Program-made: the position numbers and the translations under genes
Assembly: GCA_029256485.1 (NCBI GenBank)
Contig: JAQSXU010000009.1
Location: forward strand, 1-64,000
Length of the DNA: 64,000 nt
Direction: 5' to 3'
Source: Clostridiaceae bacterium
GTDB lineage: Bacteria; Bacillota_A; Clostridia; Clostridiales; Clostridiaceae
In this document: positions 1-9,006 of the stretch, one piece after another
Layout: each line of letters starts with the position of its first letter
How positions within the stretch are numbered: position 1 is the stretch's first letter
Notes under the pieces: generated by a model
What the model was told of the DNA's origin: nothing
The model's input: the letters and a program-made list of their open reading frames with translations, nothing else
Databases searched by the model: none

Positions 1-1
1 A

Positions 2-466
2 CCAATAATAATACTTACTGCTAAAAATGATATAAATGACAAAATATTAGGTATAGAACTAGGAGCGGATGATTATATAACAAAACCTTTTGATATGAGG
101 GAGAGTATAGCCAGGATTAAAGCTGTGTTTAGAAGAATAGATCTAACCAATGCCAGAAGCCACAGCTGCAAAATTATTAAAATTGGAAAAAACATTGAAA
201 TCAACATGGATGAAAGAAGTGTTACTAAAGATGGAGAAATCATTGAATTTACTCATAAGGAATTTGATTTACTGGCATTTCTTGCGGATAACAGGGGAAG
301 GGTGTTTACAAGGGAGCAGCTTCTGGACAAGGTTTGGGGATTTGAGTATGCCGGAGATACAAGAACAGTGGATATACACATACAAAGAATAAGAAGAAAG
401 CTGGATTTAAATAAAAGTAATTCCATTATTGAAACAGTTTTTTCTGTGGGATATAAGCTTATTTAA
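2..466 (+). CDS. OmpR/PhoB-family response regulator, 5'-truncated by window edge
   Basis: The reading frame is open from base 2, so the gene starts outside the window; 154 residues are visible. The first part is the end of a receiver domain, with the conserved Thr-Lys-Pro-Phe containing the invariant lysine. A winged-helix DNA-binding domain of the PhoB type follows (FTHKEFDLLAFL, then RTVDIHIQRIRRKL and VFSVGYKLI at the end). It is a transcription factor controlled by phosphorylation. The histidine kinase begins 22 bases downstream and is almost certainly its partner. The phosphoacceptor aspartate is outside the window. Confidence 0.95.
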   Translation, partial: PIIILTAKNDINDKILGIELGADDYITKPFDMRESIARIKAVFRRIDLTNARSHSCKIIKIGKNIEINMDERSVTKDGEIIEFTHKEFDLLAFLADNRGRVFTREQLLDKVWGFEYAGDTRTVDIHIQRIRRKLDLNKSNSIIETVFSVGYKLI

Positions 467-488
467 AATTACATGGAGTGTGATTGGA

Positions 489-1901
489 GTGAAAATATCA
501 ATTAAGCATAAAGTTTTAATAAGTTTTACTCTAGTTTTTCTCTCATCTATTTTAACTTTATATTACTTTACAAATGAAATAATTAATAACAGCAATGAAA
601 ATATTATAAAAAGAGAAATGACGGAAACAAGGAAAAACATCGATACATATATAAATCAGTATTTTATATTAAAAAATATATTTCCGGATAAAGTAAATTT
701 TGAAAGTCAGGCATCTATACTTGCTAAGGATCTTAGCTATAAAATGGAAAGCAAAGTAGAACTTTATTCTATAAAAGGTGTTTTATTAAGCGAAACTTCT
801 ATAGAAAATGGAGCCATTTTAGGAAGTAATTCAGATCTTTTAAAAGCAAAACAGGGGCAGACATCCTATGTAATTAATAAAATTGGGAATAAATCAATTG
901 TAAATTTATCTTATCCCATTTCCTTAAATAACAGTGACATAGGGTATGTGAGGTACTCAAGGGATTATACAGAGTTGATCGCATCAGGTGAAAATATACT
1001 TAAGCTTATAAAAATGTCTTTAATAGTAATAATTATAGTGTTATTTATTGTCTCTTTTATCTTATCCAATCATATTACAAAGCCTATTTTACAGCTTACC
1101 TTATTATCTAAAAATGCATCCTTAGGAAATTTGAATGAAAAATTTAATTTAAAGTCAAATGATGAGATTGGACAACTTGGAGAAAGTTTTAATACAATGA
1201 TTAATAAAATAAATGATCAAATTGAAACAATAAAACAGGAAAGAGACACTATAAAAGAATTAGAAAGTAATAGAAAGGTATTTTTTGATAATGTTACTCA
1301 TGAATTTAAAACTCCATTAACAACTATATTAGGATATGCGGAAATTATTAAAGATAATGGGTTTAATGATGAGGACTTTTTTAATAAAGGAATAAACCAC
1401 ATAATACTGGAGAGCAAAAGGTTGAATAAAATGGTAATCGAACTATTAGAAATTTCAAAGCTGTCCAATATTGATTTTAAATATAACTTAATAAAAATCA
1501 ACCTGTCAAAAATAATAATTAATTTATGTGAGGAAATGAAGTTAAGAGCTGAAAAATATAATATTGTTATAATTCCTAAAATACAACGTGGATTATATAT
1601 CCTTGGAGATGAAGATAAAATAAAGGAATTATTTATTAATCTTTTAGATAATTCAATAAAATATGCCAGGGTGAATTCCGATGTAAATATAACAGCAGTA
1701 AGAAATAATAATGGCATAAGCATTAAAGTAGATAACTTATGTGATTCCATGGATAATCATAAAGTAAGAGAAAAAGGAAGCAGTGGACTAGGATTATCCA
1801 TTGTTAAAGCTATTGTTGAAAAGCATAATGGTATCATAAAAATAGAAAATCTATTAAAAGGCAGATTTTCTGTTTATATAAATTTCACTGAAATTAAATA
1901 A
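489..1901 (+). CDS. membrane sensor histidine kinase
   Basis: 470 residues from a GTG start at 489, chosen because ATGGAG lies ten bases upstream; in-frame TTG at 429 and GTG at 480 lie inside or beside the regulator gene. Order: membrane segment about 8-28, extracytoplasmic sensor region of about 145 residues, second membrane segment about 175-198, HAMP linker, HisKA helix with VTHEFKTPL (His271 is the phosphorylation site), then a HATPase domain with the N-box LLDNSIKYA and the G-box GSSGLGLSIVKA. It should phosphorylate the adjacent PhoB-type regulator. The sensor region has no motif I recognise, so the signal is unknown. Confidence 0.94.
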   Translation: MKISIKHKVLISFTLVFLSSILTLYYFTNEIINNSNENIIKREMTETRKNIDTYINQYFILKNIFPDKVNFESQASILAKDLSYKMESKVELYSIKGVLLSETSIENGAILGSNSDLLKAKQGQTSYVINKIGNKSIVNLSYPISLNNSDIGYVRYSRDYTELIASGENILKLIKMSLIVIIIVLFIVSFILSNHITKPILQLTLLSKNASLGNLNEKFNLKSNDEIGQLGESFNTMINKINDQIETIKQERDTIKELESNRKVFFDNVTHEFKTPLTTILGYAEIIKDNGFNDEDFFNKGINHIILESKRLNKMVIELLEISKLSNIDFKYNLIKINLSKIIINLCEEMKLRAEKYNIVIIPKIQRGLYILGDEDKIKELFINLLDNSIKYARVNSDVNITAVRNNNGISIKVDNLCDSMDNHKVREKGSSGLGLSIVKAIVEKHNGIIKIENLLKGRFSVYINFTEIK

Positions 1902-1995
1902 ATGTTACAATTTTGATACAAGTGATATAAACTCTGAAATATCTGCAGATTATTATTATATTATAATAACAAATAATAAAGAGAGGTGCAGTATT

Positions 1996-3198
1996 GTGCC
2001 AGGTAAAAATAAAATTATAATATTAAAATTTATAATTCCAGCAATATTGATAGTTTTATTATTGCTAATAGAAAAGTTTCCTTACCAAAACGGCAATAAG
2101 GCGGTAACGATTGATAGCAATAATTTTAATAGAAATCTCAATGGCGACAGCAGGAAAAATGATTATGTATCATTATTAAACACTAGGCAGTTAGAATTTC
2201 AAGGTTCATTTGGAAATGCTCTTTGGATAGATGATTCAAATTTAATCTGCTCAATGCTAAATTCTGAAAGCAGCCATGTTACATCTCAAAATACTTTAAG
2301 TAAACATGGACAACTAAATATATTTAATATTTATAACAATACATTTAAAAAAATAGATCCAACAGAAGATTACTCCGAATCTGTCACAGCTATTTCACCA
2401 AGCAGAGAAAAAATATTATACGATAAATCATATATTGACTATGAAGATAAAAGTATCCCTTATGAAATTATACAGAAGCAAGGAAAATATTTATACAATG
2501 TAAAAACCGGAATCAGTGGGTTCATTGATTCATTCCAATACAGGTTTTTGTGCTGGATGCCAGATGAAGACTCATTTATTAGAGCTAGCACAACACTTGA
2601 GGCTTATGATATGAAAAGTAAACAAGTAAAAAAAATAATGGATTATGATAAACTTAAAAATTTAGGTTCAATTTCAAATGCAGAGGTATCTAAAAATGGT
2701 GACAAGGTTTTTATACAAACAATAAAAATATCGTCAAATTATGAAAGCAGCGTTTACTATATACCATTAAATGTTGAAAAAGCTGAACCAGTACTATTAA
2801 TAAAAGGGAATATTGGGCAATTCCAATGTTTGGATGATAATAACATTTTGTTTTCAGTAAGGGATGATAATAACGGAGGAATATACAAATTAAATATAAA
2901 TACTAAGAATAAGGAGCCATTTGCAAAAGGGAATATAGCGTATTTTAAACTTTCAGATGATAAAAGCAAAATAATCTATGGGAGAATAGATGAAAAACGA
3001 AATGCACCTATATATGTAGGAACCATAAAAAATGGCAATATTACTTCAAATTTGAACATATTTAATATTGATAAAATATACAACTGCAATGTAGTTTGGA
3101 GTAAATCAGGTACAAAGCTCTTATTATCCTTTTCTTATCTGGATAGTAAAATGAAAATTAATTCATCAGACTATATTCTTGAATTTGAATATAGATAA
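1996..3198 (+). CDS. membrane-anchored TolB-like beta-propeller protein, function unknown
   Basis: 400 residues from GTG, preceded by GAGAGGTG. A single hydrophobic segment (about 7-26) follows a short basic N-terminus, so the rest should lie outside the membrane. The body shows repeated short units of the type D-x-S/N-x-I/L-x-S/Y (for example ALWIDDSNLIC, LDDNNILFS, LSDDKSKIIYG, WSKSGTKLLLS), the usual look of a TolB/WD40-like propeller. It lies 94 bases after the kinase gene and 30 bases before a lipoprotein gene on the same strand, so it may be the output or an accessory of the two-component system. No catalytic motif seen. The fold is inferred from repeat appearance. Confidence 0.7.
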   Translation: MPGKNKIIILKFIIPAILIVLLLLIEKFPYQNGNKAVTIDSNNFNRNLNGDSRKNDYVSLLNTRQLEFQGSFGNALWIDDSNLICSMLNSESSHVTSQNTLSKHGQLNIFNIYNNTFKKIDPTEDYSESVTAISPSREKILYDKSYIDYEDKSIPYEIIQKQGKYLYNVKTGISGFIDSFQYRFLCWMPDEDSFIRASTTLEAYDMKSKQVKKIMDYDKLKNLGSISNAEVSKNGDKVFIQTIKISSNYESSVYYIPLNVEKAEPVLLIKGNIGQFQCLDDNNILFSVRDDNNGGIYKLNINTKNKEPFAKGNIAYFKLSDDKSKIIYGRIDEKRNAPIYVGTIKNGNITSNLNIFNIDKIYNCNVVWSKSGTKLLLSFSYLDSKMKINSSDYILEFEYR

Positions 3199-3228
3199 AC
3201 AACAATAAATTAATAGGGTGGGGAGAAA

Positions 3229-4167
3229 ATGAGAAGGTTAAATCACAAATATAGTATATTAGCATTGATGCTTATAATTGTTATGCTATTTCCATCATGT
3301 GGCAGTAAAGAAAAAAGTGATGCAGAAGCTAAAAAACTAATATCAAAATTCCTTACTGAATTTTATCAGGTTGATGATTATAAGAAGGGAGAAAATTATA
3401 TTAATACTTTAGTCTTAGAGTATCCAAATGATTCAAGAACAAAGGAATTTAAAAATATGATGACAGAAGATGGATTTAAAGACTTTACTGCAAATAGAAT
3501 GAGTTATATAGCAATAGAGTATGCAGTTAGAGGCAGGTGCAGCATCAATGTAACCAATATAACAATGAAAAAATATACTTCTTATGATGATGGTACAGTA
3601 GGATATACCTACAATGCAAAATTAAAATTAAGCTTTGATACAACTAAAGAGCAAATTGTTTCTGATGAAGAAGGTCAGATTTCAGTAAAAGAAGTTAACA
3701 AAGAGATGAAAATATCAATGAATAATAGATTAGGCACTGATTTTATAGAAACTATTGGTAATAAATTAAAAGATATTAATAATATTAAACCTGGCAATGC
3801 AGATATGAGCAAAGATGGGTTAGAGGCAATAAAAGGGCAGTGGATAGGAGAAAAATTTTTCAATACTTTTAATGAGCATGGAGGCACTTCATTTACTATA
3901 GAAAACGTACAGGGCAGCAGCTTTCAGGGAACTATAAGCTCCATCAGTGACGGAGGCAAATATACTGCAAGAGCAGTTATAAAAGGGAATTTCCTAAACA
4001 ATGAAGCAAAATGCAGCTTTCAGGATGATGGATGGGGTCATTCAGGCAGTGTAACATTAAAAATTATAGATAATAAAATTACTGCGGATATTAATATTAC
4101 CAACACTGCAGAGCAGGGACAGCTTTGGGGGATTCAGCAGGGGCAAATTGTGTTTTTAAAGAAATAG
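3229..4167 (+). CDS. lipoprotein of unknown function
   Basis: 312 residues with a lipoprotein signal peptide: basic start, hydrophobic core and lipobox LFPSC-G, putting the lipid-modified cysteine near residue 24. The start has GGTGGGGAG upstream. The middle is polar and lysine-rich; the C-terminal third (from about residue 205) is Gly/Ser-rich with beta-strand character (GSSFQGTISSISDGGKY, then a GWGHSGSVTL segment), like small beta-sandwich domains of cell-surface lipoproteins. It is probably co-transcribed with the propeller gene upstream. The stop codon directly abuts the stop of the convergent Crp/Fnr gene. I do not recognise the family. Confidence 0.75.
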   Translation: MRRLNHKYSILALMLIIVMLFPSCGSKEKSDAEAKKLISKFLTEFYQVDDYKKGENYINTLVLEYPNDSRTKEFKNMMTEDGFKDFTANRMSYIAIEYAVRGRCSINVTNITMKKYTSYDDGTVGYTYNAKLKLSFDTTKEQIVSDEEGQISVKEVNKEMKISMNNRLGTDFIETIGNKLKDINNIKPGNADMSKDGLEAIKGQWIGEKFFNTFNEHGGTSFTIENVQGSSFQGTISSISDGGKYTARAVIKGNFLNNEAKCSFQDDGWGHSGSVTLKIIDNKITADINITNTAEQGQLWGIQQGQIVFLKK

Positions 4168-4842
4168 TTATAAATAATCTTCCAAGGCTTCTAAATCTAT
4201 AATCCTAATATAATGTTTATCAAAATCTATTAAATTTTCCTCCTTCATATGAATTAACTCTCTTGATAGGGAGGGCCTTTGAATGCCAAGATAATCCGCC
4301 ATTTCTTTCCTTGAAATGGTGAATTTTATTGGATTGTTTTTTTGCCTTTTGTATTCATCCATAATAAAATTAGAAACCTTTTGCCTGATAGTTTCAAAGG
4401 ATAAATTTCTTAACTTTTTATTTAACATAAGAATTTTATTTGATAATAACGCCATAAAGTTATTTAAAATTTGAATATCAATACTGCATAGTTTTAACAT
4501 TTCTGATTTTGGTATAAATAAAATTTTTGAATTTTCATTGGAAATAATAGTTGAAGGATATTTGCCCATTTGAGAAAAAATAATAACTTCTCCAAATATT
4601 TTGCCTCTACTTAGTCTGTCAATGGTTATGATTTTACCGCTGGCATATAATTTTTGTATTTCAATGCTTCCACTTATAATAATTCCAAGAGATGAGGCAT
4701 CATCACCTTCAATGGCAATAACATCATTTTTCTTATATACAACTGTTTGGTATTTTATTGAGTTCATATGTTCCTCAATTTGTTCTTTAGATACTCCTTT
4801 AAAGAGAGGGCAGTTTATTAAAGTATCTGATATTTTATCCAT
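4168..4842 (-). CDS. Crp/Fnr-family transcriptional regulator, HcpR-like candidate
   Basis: 224 residues; ATG at 4842 follows AGGAAGTG. The N-terminal cyclic-nucleotide-binding-type beta barrel (about 20-130) contains SRGKIFGEVI, and the C-terminal HTH (about 165-215) reads ISRKEMADYLGIQRPSLSRE. There is no Fnr-type four-cysteine iron-sulfur motif at the N-terminus. A perfect TGTAAC-N4-GTTACA palindrome lies 30 bases upstream and a second copy of its core lies before hcp. Clostridial Crp/Fnr proteins that control hcp (HcpR) are known, so control of hcp and the divergent Fe-S gene by this protein is a reasonable inference. The ligand is not readable from sequence. Confidence 0.88.
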   Translation of the reverse strand: MDKISDTLINCPLFKGVSKEQIEEHMNSIKYQTVVYKKNDVIAIEGDDASSLGIIISGSIEIQKLYASGKIITIDRLSRGKIFGEVIIFSQMGKYPSTIISNENSKILFIPKSEMLKLCSIDIQILNNFMALLSNKILMLNKKLRNLSFETIRQKVSNFIMDEYKRQKNNPIKFTISRKEMADYLGIQRPSLSRELIHMKEENLIDFDKHYIRIIDLEALEDYL

Positions 4843-4871
4843 GATTACACTTCCTATAAAAAATCATATTA

Positions 4872-4887
4872 TGTAACTTGTGTTACA
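4872..4887. promoter_or_regulatory. Crp/Fnr-type operator TGTAAC-N4-GTTACA
   Basis: Perfect 6+6 inverted repeat with a 4-base spacer, in the divergent region between the Crp/Fnr gene and the Fe-S protein gene. On the + strand it is followed by GATTATTTT and a TACTATATTAT -10 region (4906-4916). The hcp promoter has the same order of elements. A start about 7 bases after that -10 would place the centre of the site near -43, the position for class II activation. Binding is inferred. Confidence 0.72.
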
Positions 4888-5056
4888 GATTATTTTTGAT
4901 TATAATACTATATTATAAATATAAAGTCAATATATAGGGAAACAACTTCAACTATTAACTTATACATGCTAAAAAACTGCTGATGATTCAGAATCTTGAC
5001 ACATATATAAGCTGAGTTTCAGTAATGTTTCACTATAAGTAATGGAGGAATATATT

Positions 5057-5797
5057 ATGAATAGAAAAATAGTTTCAATAGATGAAGAAAAATGCAATGG
5101 CTGCGGTATTTGTGCAGCAGCTTGTCATGAAGGTGCCATAGAAATCATTAATGGTAAAGCAAAGCTTCTTAGTGATGAGTATTGTGATGGATTAGGGGAT
5201 TGCCTTCCAGGGTGTCCCGTTGGAGCCATAGAAATAATAGAAAGAGATGCCAATGACTATGATGAACAGGCAGTGAAGAAGAGAATGGAGTCAAAAAAGA
5301 AACCAGAGCATGTTGTACCATGTGGATGTCCAGGAACTGCTGCCAGGTCTATTGTGAGAGCATCAATAAAAAAAGCGGACACCATTAAAAATGTAATTAC
5401 TCAAAAGGAAAGTGAGTCATCAGGAGATAGCTTATCTGAGCTTAGGCAGTGGCCTGTACAATTAAAGTTGATAAATCCAAGGGCTTCCTACCTAAAAAAT
5501 GCTGATTTACTTGTGGCGGCTGACTGCACAGCATATGCATATGGAGATTTCCATAAGGAGTTTATAAAGAACCGTATTACTGTTATTGGGTGCCCTAAGC
5601 TAGATGATGTTGAATACTACAAAGAAAAATTAAAAGATATTATTGAATCTAATGACTTAAAGAGCATCACGGTAGTCAGAATGGAAGTGCCATGCTGCGG
5701 AGGCATTGTGAATGCAGTTAAAACTGCCATGTTGGAGGCTAAAACCATTGTTCCATATAAAGAAGTTATCATTGGTACTGATGGAAGTATTTTATAA
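5057..5797 (+). CDS. 4Fe-4S dicluster ferredoxin-domain protein
   Basis: 246 residues. ATG 5057 is chosen because GGAGG sits eight bases before it; the upstream in-frame ATG 5042 overlaps that ribosome-binding site. Two ferredoxin-type clusters are visible in the first 60 residues (CNGCGICAAACHEGA and CDGLGDCLPGCPVGA). More cysteines occur in VPCGCPGTA and near the end in VPCCGGI. Proteins of this layout are often found with hybrid-cluster protein genes and may pass electrons to Hcp. The upstream operator matches the one before hcp at 28.8 kb, which supports that link. The electron partner is inferred. Confidence 0.85.
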   Translation: MNRKIVSIDEEKCNGCGICAAACHEGAIEIINGKAKLLSDEYCDGLGDCLPGCPVGAIEIIERDANDYDEQAVKKRMESKKKPEHVVPCGCPGTAARSIVRASIKKADTIKNVITQKESESSGDSLSELRQWPVQLKLINPRASYLKNADLLVAADCTAYAYGDFHKEFIKNRITVIGCPKLDDVEYYKEKLKDIIESNDLKSITVVRMEVPCCGGIVNAVKTAMLEAKTIVPYKEVIIGTDGSIL

Positions 5798-5805
5798 TTA
5801 GTTAA

Positions 5806-5838
5806 AAAACCTGCTTTTAGATAAGTGGGCTTTTTTTA
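5806..5838 (+). terminator. rho-independent terminator after Fe-S protein gene
   Basis: AAAACCTGCTT pairs with AAGTGGGCTTTT across a short loop, with G-U wobbles and one bulge, followed by a T run. It separates the Fe-S gene from the ECF sigma operon. Confidence 0.65.
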
Positions 5839-5873
5839 TTGACAAAACTATTTGCCAATAGGAGAATAAAAAA

Positions 5874-5899
5874 TGAACTTTCTTTAATAAATATACGTT
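5874..5899 (+). promoter_or_regulatory. candidate ECF-sigma autoregulatory promoter
   Basis: TGAAC (5874-5878) and CGTT (5896-5899) are separated by 17 bases, 24 bases before the sigma gene start. This resembles the TGAAC/CGTC pattern of Bacillus SigY-type ECF promoters. ECF factors usually drive their own operon. Prediction only. Confidence 0.42.
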
Positions 5900-5923
5900 A
5901 AAATATATAGGAAGGAGAGTAAT

Positions 5924-6454
5924 ATGGATGAAGCTCAGTTAATTGAAGAGGCTAAGAGTGGAAATAAAAGTGCTCTTAACAAACTGCTTTCAGATAATTA
6001 TGGAATACTCACAGGGTATATAATGAAAATGTGTGGTAATGAAGATTTAACTAAGGATATTTCCCAGGAAACACTATTAAAAGCAGTAATAAATATAGAT
6101 AAATTTACCCCTAAGGCTAAATTTTCAACCTGGCTGATTAAAATAGCCACTAATGTTTATAGGGATTATCTTAGAAAAAGAAAATTTGTGGAGTACATAG
6201 ATGAAACAACTGAGGACAGCTCACCAAATGTTGAAGAAGAAGTAATCAATAAAGATGAGTATAAAAATGTTATAAATATTTTAAAAAGTTTATCTTATGA
6301 AAAGAGGGCCGTTTTTATTTTAAAGCATTATTATGGATATAAATATGAAGAAATTTCAAATGCTCTAGGATGCCCAGTGGGCACAGTTAGATCAAGACTG
6401 CATAACAGTATAAAATATATAATTGATGAAATGGAGAGGAGGAAGTTAATATAA
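5924..6454 (+). CDS. ECF-family RNA polymerase sigma factor, SigY-like
   Basis: 176 residues with a GGAGAG ribosome-binding site. Region 2 is at about 20-90 (LTKDISQETLLKAVINI, then FSTWLIKIATNVYRDYLRK) and region 4 at about 115-170 (LSYEKRAVFILKHYYG, YKYEEISNALGCPVGTVRSRL). The gene order sigma, small membrane anti-sigma-like protein, very small two-helix membrane protein, then an ABC exporter parallels the Bacillus subtilis sigY-yxlC-yxlD/E-yxlFG operon. The stop overlaps the next start (ATAATG), showing translational coupling with the likely regulator. Confidence 0.92.
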   Translation: MDEAQLIEEAKSGNKSALNKLLSDNYGILTGYIMKMCGNEDLTKDISQETLLKAVINIDKFTPKAKFSTWLIKIATNVYRDYLRKRKFVEYIDETTEDSSPNVEEEVINKDEYKNVINILKSLSYEKRAVFILKHYYGYKYEEISNALGCPVGTVRSRLHNSIKYIIDEMERRKLI

Positions 6455-6855
6455 TGAAAAGGGGAAGAGATTCCTACGAAATGAAAATTATAGATAAATA
6501 CTACGATAAACATAATAAGAATGTGGCAGATTCAGATACTTCTGAATATGAAAAGAAGCTTAAAAAGAGTCTGGGATTAATGAGCAAAATAAATGAAAGC
6601 GGGGAAAATGTTGACATAAATATAATGTCAATTATTTCTGAAGGTGAAGAAGTTAAAAATAAGAGAAAAAATAAAAGGGAAAACCTTATTTTTATTTTAA
6701 CCTGCTCCTTAATTTTATTAAGTACCATCATAATTGGAAATTTTGTTGGGATAACAAATTTACTTTATGTAGAACTTGTTATAGCATTAATCCTGCCATT
6801 TACTATAATAATTGCACTAGGGAAAAATTATTATGGGGGGCAGCATCATGAATAA
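6454..6855 (+). CDS. putative anti-sigma factor, YxlC-like membrane protein
   Basis: 133 residues starting on the ATG that overlaps the sigma stop. The N-terminal 70 residues are charged and cytoplasmic. Two adjacent membrane segments follow (about 75-95, LIFILTCSLILLSTIIIG, and about 100-125). This is the layout of small anti-sigma proteins coupled to ECF factors. No zinc-binding HxxxCxxC motif is present, so it is not a ZAS-type anti-sigma. Assignment rests on position and topology. Confidence 0.62.
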   Translation: MKRGRDSYEMKIIDKYYDKHNKNVADSDTSEYEKKLKKSLGLMSKINESGENVDINIMSIISEGEEVKNKRKNKRENLIFILTCSLILLSTIIIGNFVGITNLLYVELVIALILPFTIIIALGKNYYGGQHHE

Positions 6856-7057
6856 TAAAACAATTATATTACTGCTGATTGCGCTTTCCCCATTACTTAT
6901 ACTTCAAGCCTGGTGGATTTTTAAAGATGCAAAAAAAATAGGCGAAAAATACTACTGGTTGTGGGGATTATTTGGACTATTACATTTACCTGAATCTTTG
7001 ATTATTTATCTCGTAATAACCAGGTTAATTAAGAAAAAAGGTCTAAGGGGAAAATAG
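6848..7057 (+). CDS. small two-helix membrane protein, YxlD/YxlE-like
   Basis: 69 residues. ATG 6848 has GGGGGG seven bases upstream, whereas the in-frame ATG 6833 has none; it overlaps the previous gene by 8 bases. Helix 1 is about 5-22 and helix 2 about 38-60 (LWGLFGLLHLPESLIIYLVI), with a WWIFKDAKK loop. This is the phospholipase-D-N-terminal-like fold of the B. subtilis SigY antisigma components YxlD/YxlE. By analogy it helps hold the ECF sigma factor inactive. Family call is inferred from shape and neighbours. Confidence 0.6.
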   Translation: MNNKTIILLLIALSPLLILQAWWIFKDAKKIGEKYYWLWGLFGLLHLPESLIIYLVITRLIKKKGLRGK

Positions 7058-7133
7058 TTATTTTAGGCTAAGTGTATATAAATAACAGGTGCATTTTAAT
7101 TATTAACATTAAGGGTAAAAAGGAGAATGTAAT

Positions 7134-8297
7134 ATGAAAAAGAAAATAATTGCTGCTGTTCTTGCAGTAGTTGTGATTTTGGGAATTGTGTATTTAAGAT
7201 TACTGGCAAAAAAAAGGTCAGAGTCAAACAATGTAAAAGTATCTACTGCAGTAAAAGGTGAAGTAAAGGCATTTTTATCAACTACGGCTACAATAAAATC
7301 AAAAAACAGCAAAGAATATTATGGCAGCCAGCTGAGAATAAAATCTGTAAATGTTAAAGTTGGAGATGCAGTTAAAAAAGGACAGGTTTTAATAAATTAT
7401 GACTTGCAGGATATGAATACATCTGCACAACAGGCACAAATCCAATACAATAATGCTGTATTACAAAAACAGGATGCATTAAATCAAAATAATGATATAA
7501 CTAACAAGATAAAGGATTTAGATAGTCAAATTAGCAGCTTGCAAAACAGTAAGAACCCTTCAGATATTCAGATTCTAACTACTTTGAAGACACAAAGAAG
7601 CCAATTACAGCCGGTATCAAAGGAAAAGCTTCAGCAGCTTGATAATTCTATAGCTCTTGCTAAGGTTACACTGGATTCCGCTAATTCAAAGTTAAATAAT
7701 ATACAAAATGGAGTGGTTTCAGATATTGATGGAAAAGTTACAACTTTGAATGCGGTTGAAGGTGCAGTGGGAAATCCAGCACAACCAATAGTGATTGTAC
7801 AGGATTTAAATAATTTAAAAGCAGTAGTTTCACTTGGAAAATATGATTCTGAAAAAGTAAAAGTTGGTCAGGAAACTGAAATTAAAAGCGGTAATAAAAC
7901 TTATAAAGGAAAAGTTACATTTATTAGTCCAGCTGCAGTAAAGACGATTTCTGCTTCAGGATCAGATACTGCTCTAACTGCAGAAATTGATGTGCTTGAT
8001 AAAGCGGATGATTTAAAAATTGATTTCGACTCAGATGTGGATATATTATTAGGAGATGCAAAAGATGTACTTAAAATCCCTGCAGAAAGTATAAAATATG
8101 ATAAAACAGGCAAAAACTTAGTTTATATTGATGAAAATGGAATTGCAAAACAACGGCAGGTTAAACTTGGGCTGCAATCTGATGTAGATGTTCAAGTTAT
8201 GGATGGAATAAAAGCCGGAGACAGAGTCATATTGAATCCAACTGCAGCTATTTCTGATGGTACTAAGGTTACGGAAACTTCTGAGGGGGCAAAGTAA
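7134..8297 (+). CDS. HlyD/MacA-type membrane fusion subunit of ABC exporter
   Basis: 387 residues, AGGAG upstream. An N-terminal membrane anchor (about 5-22) is followed by a lipoyl/barrel-sandwich half (KSVNVKVGDAVKKGQVLINYD), a long coiled coil (about 95-185, with SAQQAQIQYNNAV), the second lipoyl half (GVVSDIDGKVTTLNAVEG) and a beta-barrel/membrane-proximal domain with the usual ending IKAGDRVILNP. It joins the ATPase and permease genes that follow directly (0 and 16 bases). In Firmicutes such trios export peptides or antibiotics; the substrate is unknown. Confidence 0.9.
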   Translation: MKKKIIAAVLAVVVILGIVYLRLLAKKRSESNNVKVSTAVKGEVKAFLSTTATIKSKNSKEYYGSQLRIKSVNVKVGDAVKKGQVLINYDLQDMNTSAQQAQIQYNNAVLQKQDALNQNNDITNKIKDLDSQISSLQNSKNPSDIQILTTLKTQRSQLQPVSKEKLQQLDNSIALAKVTLDSANSKLNNIQNGVVSDIDGKVTTLNAVEGAVGNPAQPIVIVQDLNNLKAVVSLGKYDSEKVKVGQETEIKSGNKTYKGKVTFISPAAVKTISASGSDTALTAEIDVLDKADDLKIDFDSDVDILLGDAKDVLKIPAESIKYDKTGKNLVYIDENGIAKQRQVKLGLQSDVDVQVMDGIKAGDRVILNPTAAISDGTKVTETSEGAK

Positions 8298-8990
8298 ATG
8301 CTGGAAGTTAAAAATATTATTAAAACTTATATAACTGGAGATATAAATTTTACAGCCTTGAAGAATGTAAGCCTTAGAGTTGATAAAGGGGAATACACAT
8401 CTATAATGGGACCGTCTGGCTCTGGAAAATCAACATTTATGAATATTTTAGGATGTTTAGATAAGATGACATCAGGTATCTATATTTTAAATAGCAGGGA
8501 TGTTTCAAATTTAAGAGATGATGAATTGGCATTAATAAGAAATAAAGAAATTGGTTTTGTGTTTCAAGCCTTTAATTTATTGCCTAGAATGACTATACTG
8601 GAAAATGTTGAATTACCAATGGTATATGCAGGCATACCTGCCTCTGAAAGAAGAAAGAAGGCATTAACTGCGTTAGATAAAGTAGGACTTAGTGATAGAA
8701 TTAAGCATAGACCTAATGAAATATCTGGAGGGCAAAAACAAAGGGTAGCCATTGCCAGGGCTATTGTGAATGAACCAGCGGTAATAATGGCAGATGAGCC
8801 AACGGGCAACTTAGATACAAAATCAACTTTGGAAATTATGAAAATATTTCAAGGCTTAAATAATGAAGGATCTACTATAATAATGGTTACGCATGAGCCT
8901 GATGTAGCAAAGTATACAAAAAGAATAGTAAGATTTAGAGATGGCGAAATTATATCTGATGAGTATTTAAAGAATAGACTGATTCTTTAG
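8298..8990 (+). CDS. MacB/LolD-type ABC transporter ATP-binding subunit
   Basis: 230 residues beginning immediately after the fusion-protein stop. Walker [10 protein letters not shown] (about 36-44), Q-loop [13 protein letters not shown], signature [14 protein letters not shown], Walker [13 protein letters not shown] and H-loop MVTHEP are all intact. The sequence is of the MacB/LolD/FtsE type, which powers mechanotransmission rather than bulk import. Works with the permease 16 bases downstream and the MacA-like subunit upstream. Confidence 0.95.
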   Translation: MLEVKNIIKTYITGDINFTALKNVSLRVDKGEYTSIMGPSGSGKSTFMNILGCLDKMTSGIYILNSRDVSNLRDDELALIRNKEIGFVFQAFNLLPRMTILENVELPMVYAGIPASERRKKALTALDKVGLSDRIKHRPNEISGGQKQRVAIARAIVNEPAVIMADEPTGNLDTKSTLEIMKIFQGLNNEGSTIIMVTHEPDVAKYTKRIVRFRDGEIISDEYLKNRLIL

Positions 8991-9006
8991 CAAAAGAGGT
9001 GAAAAT

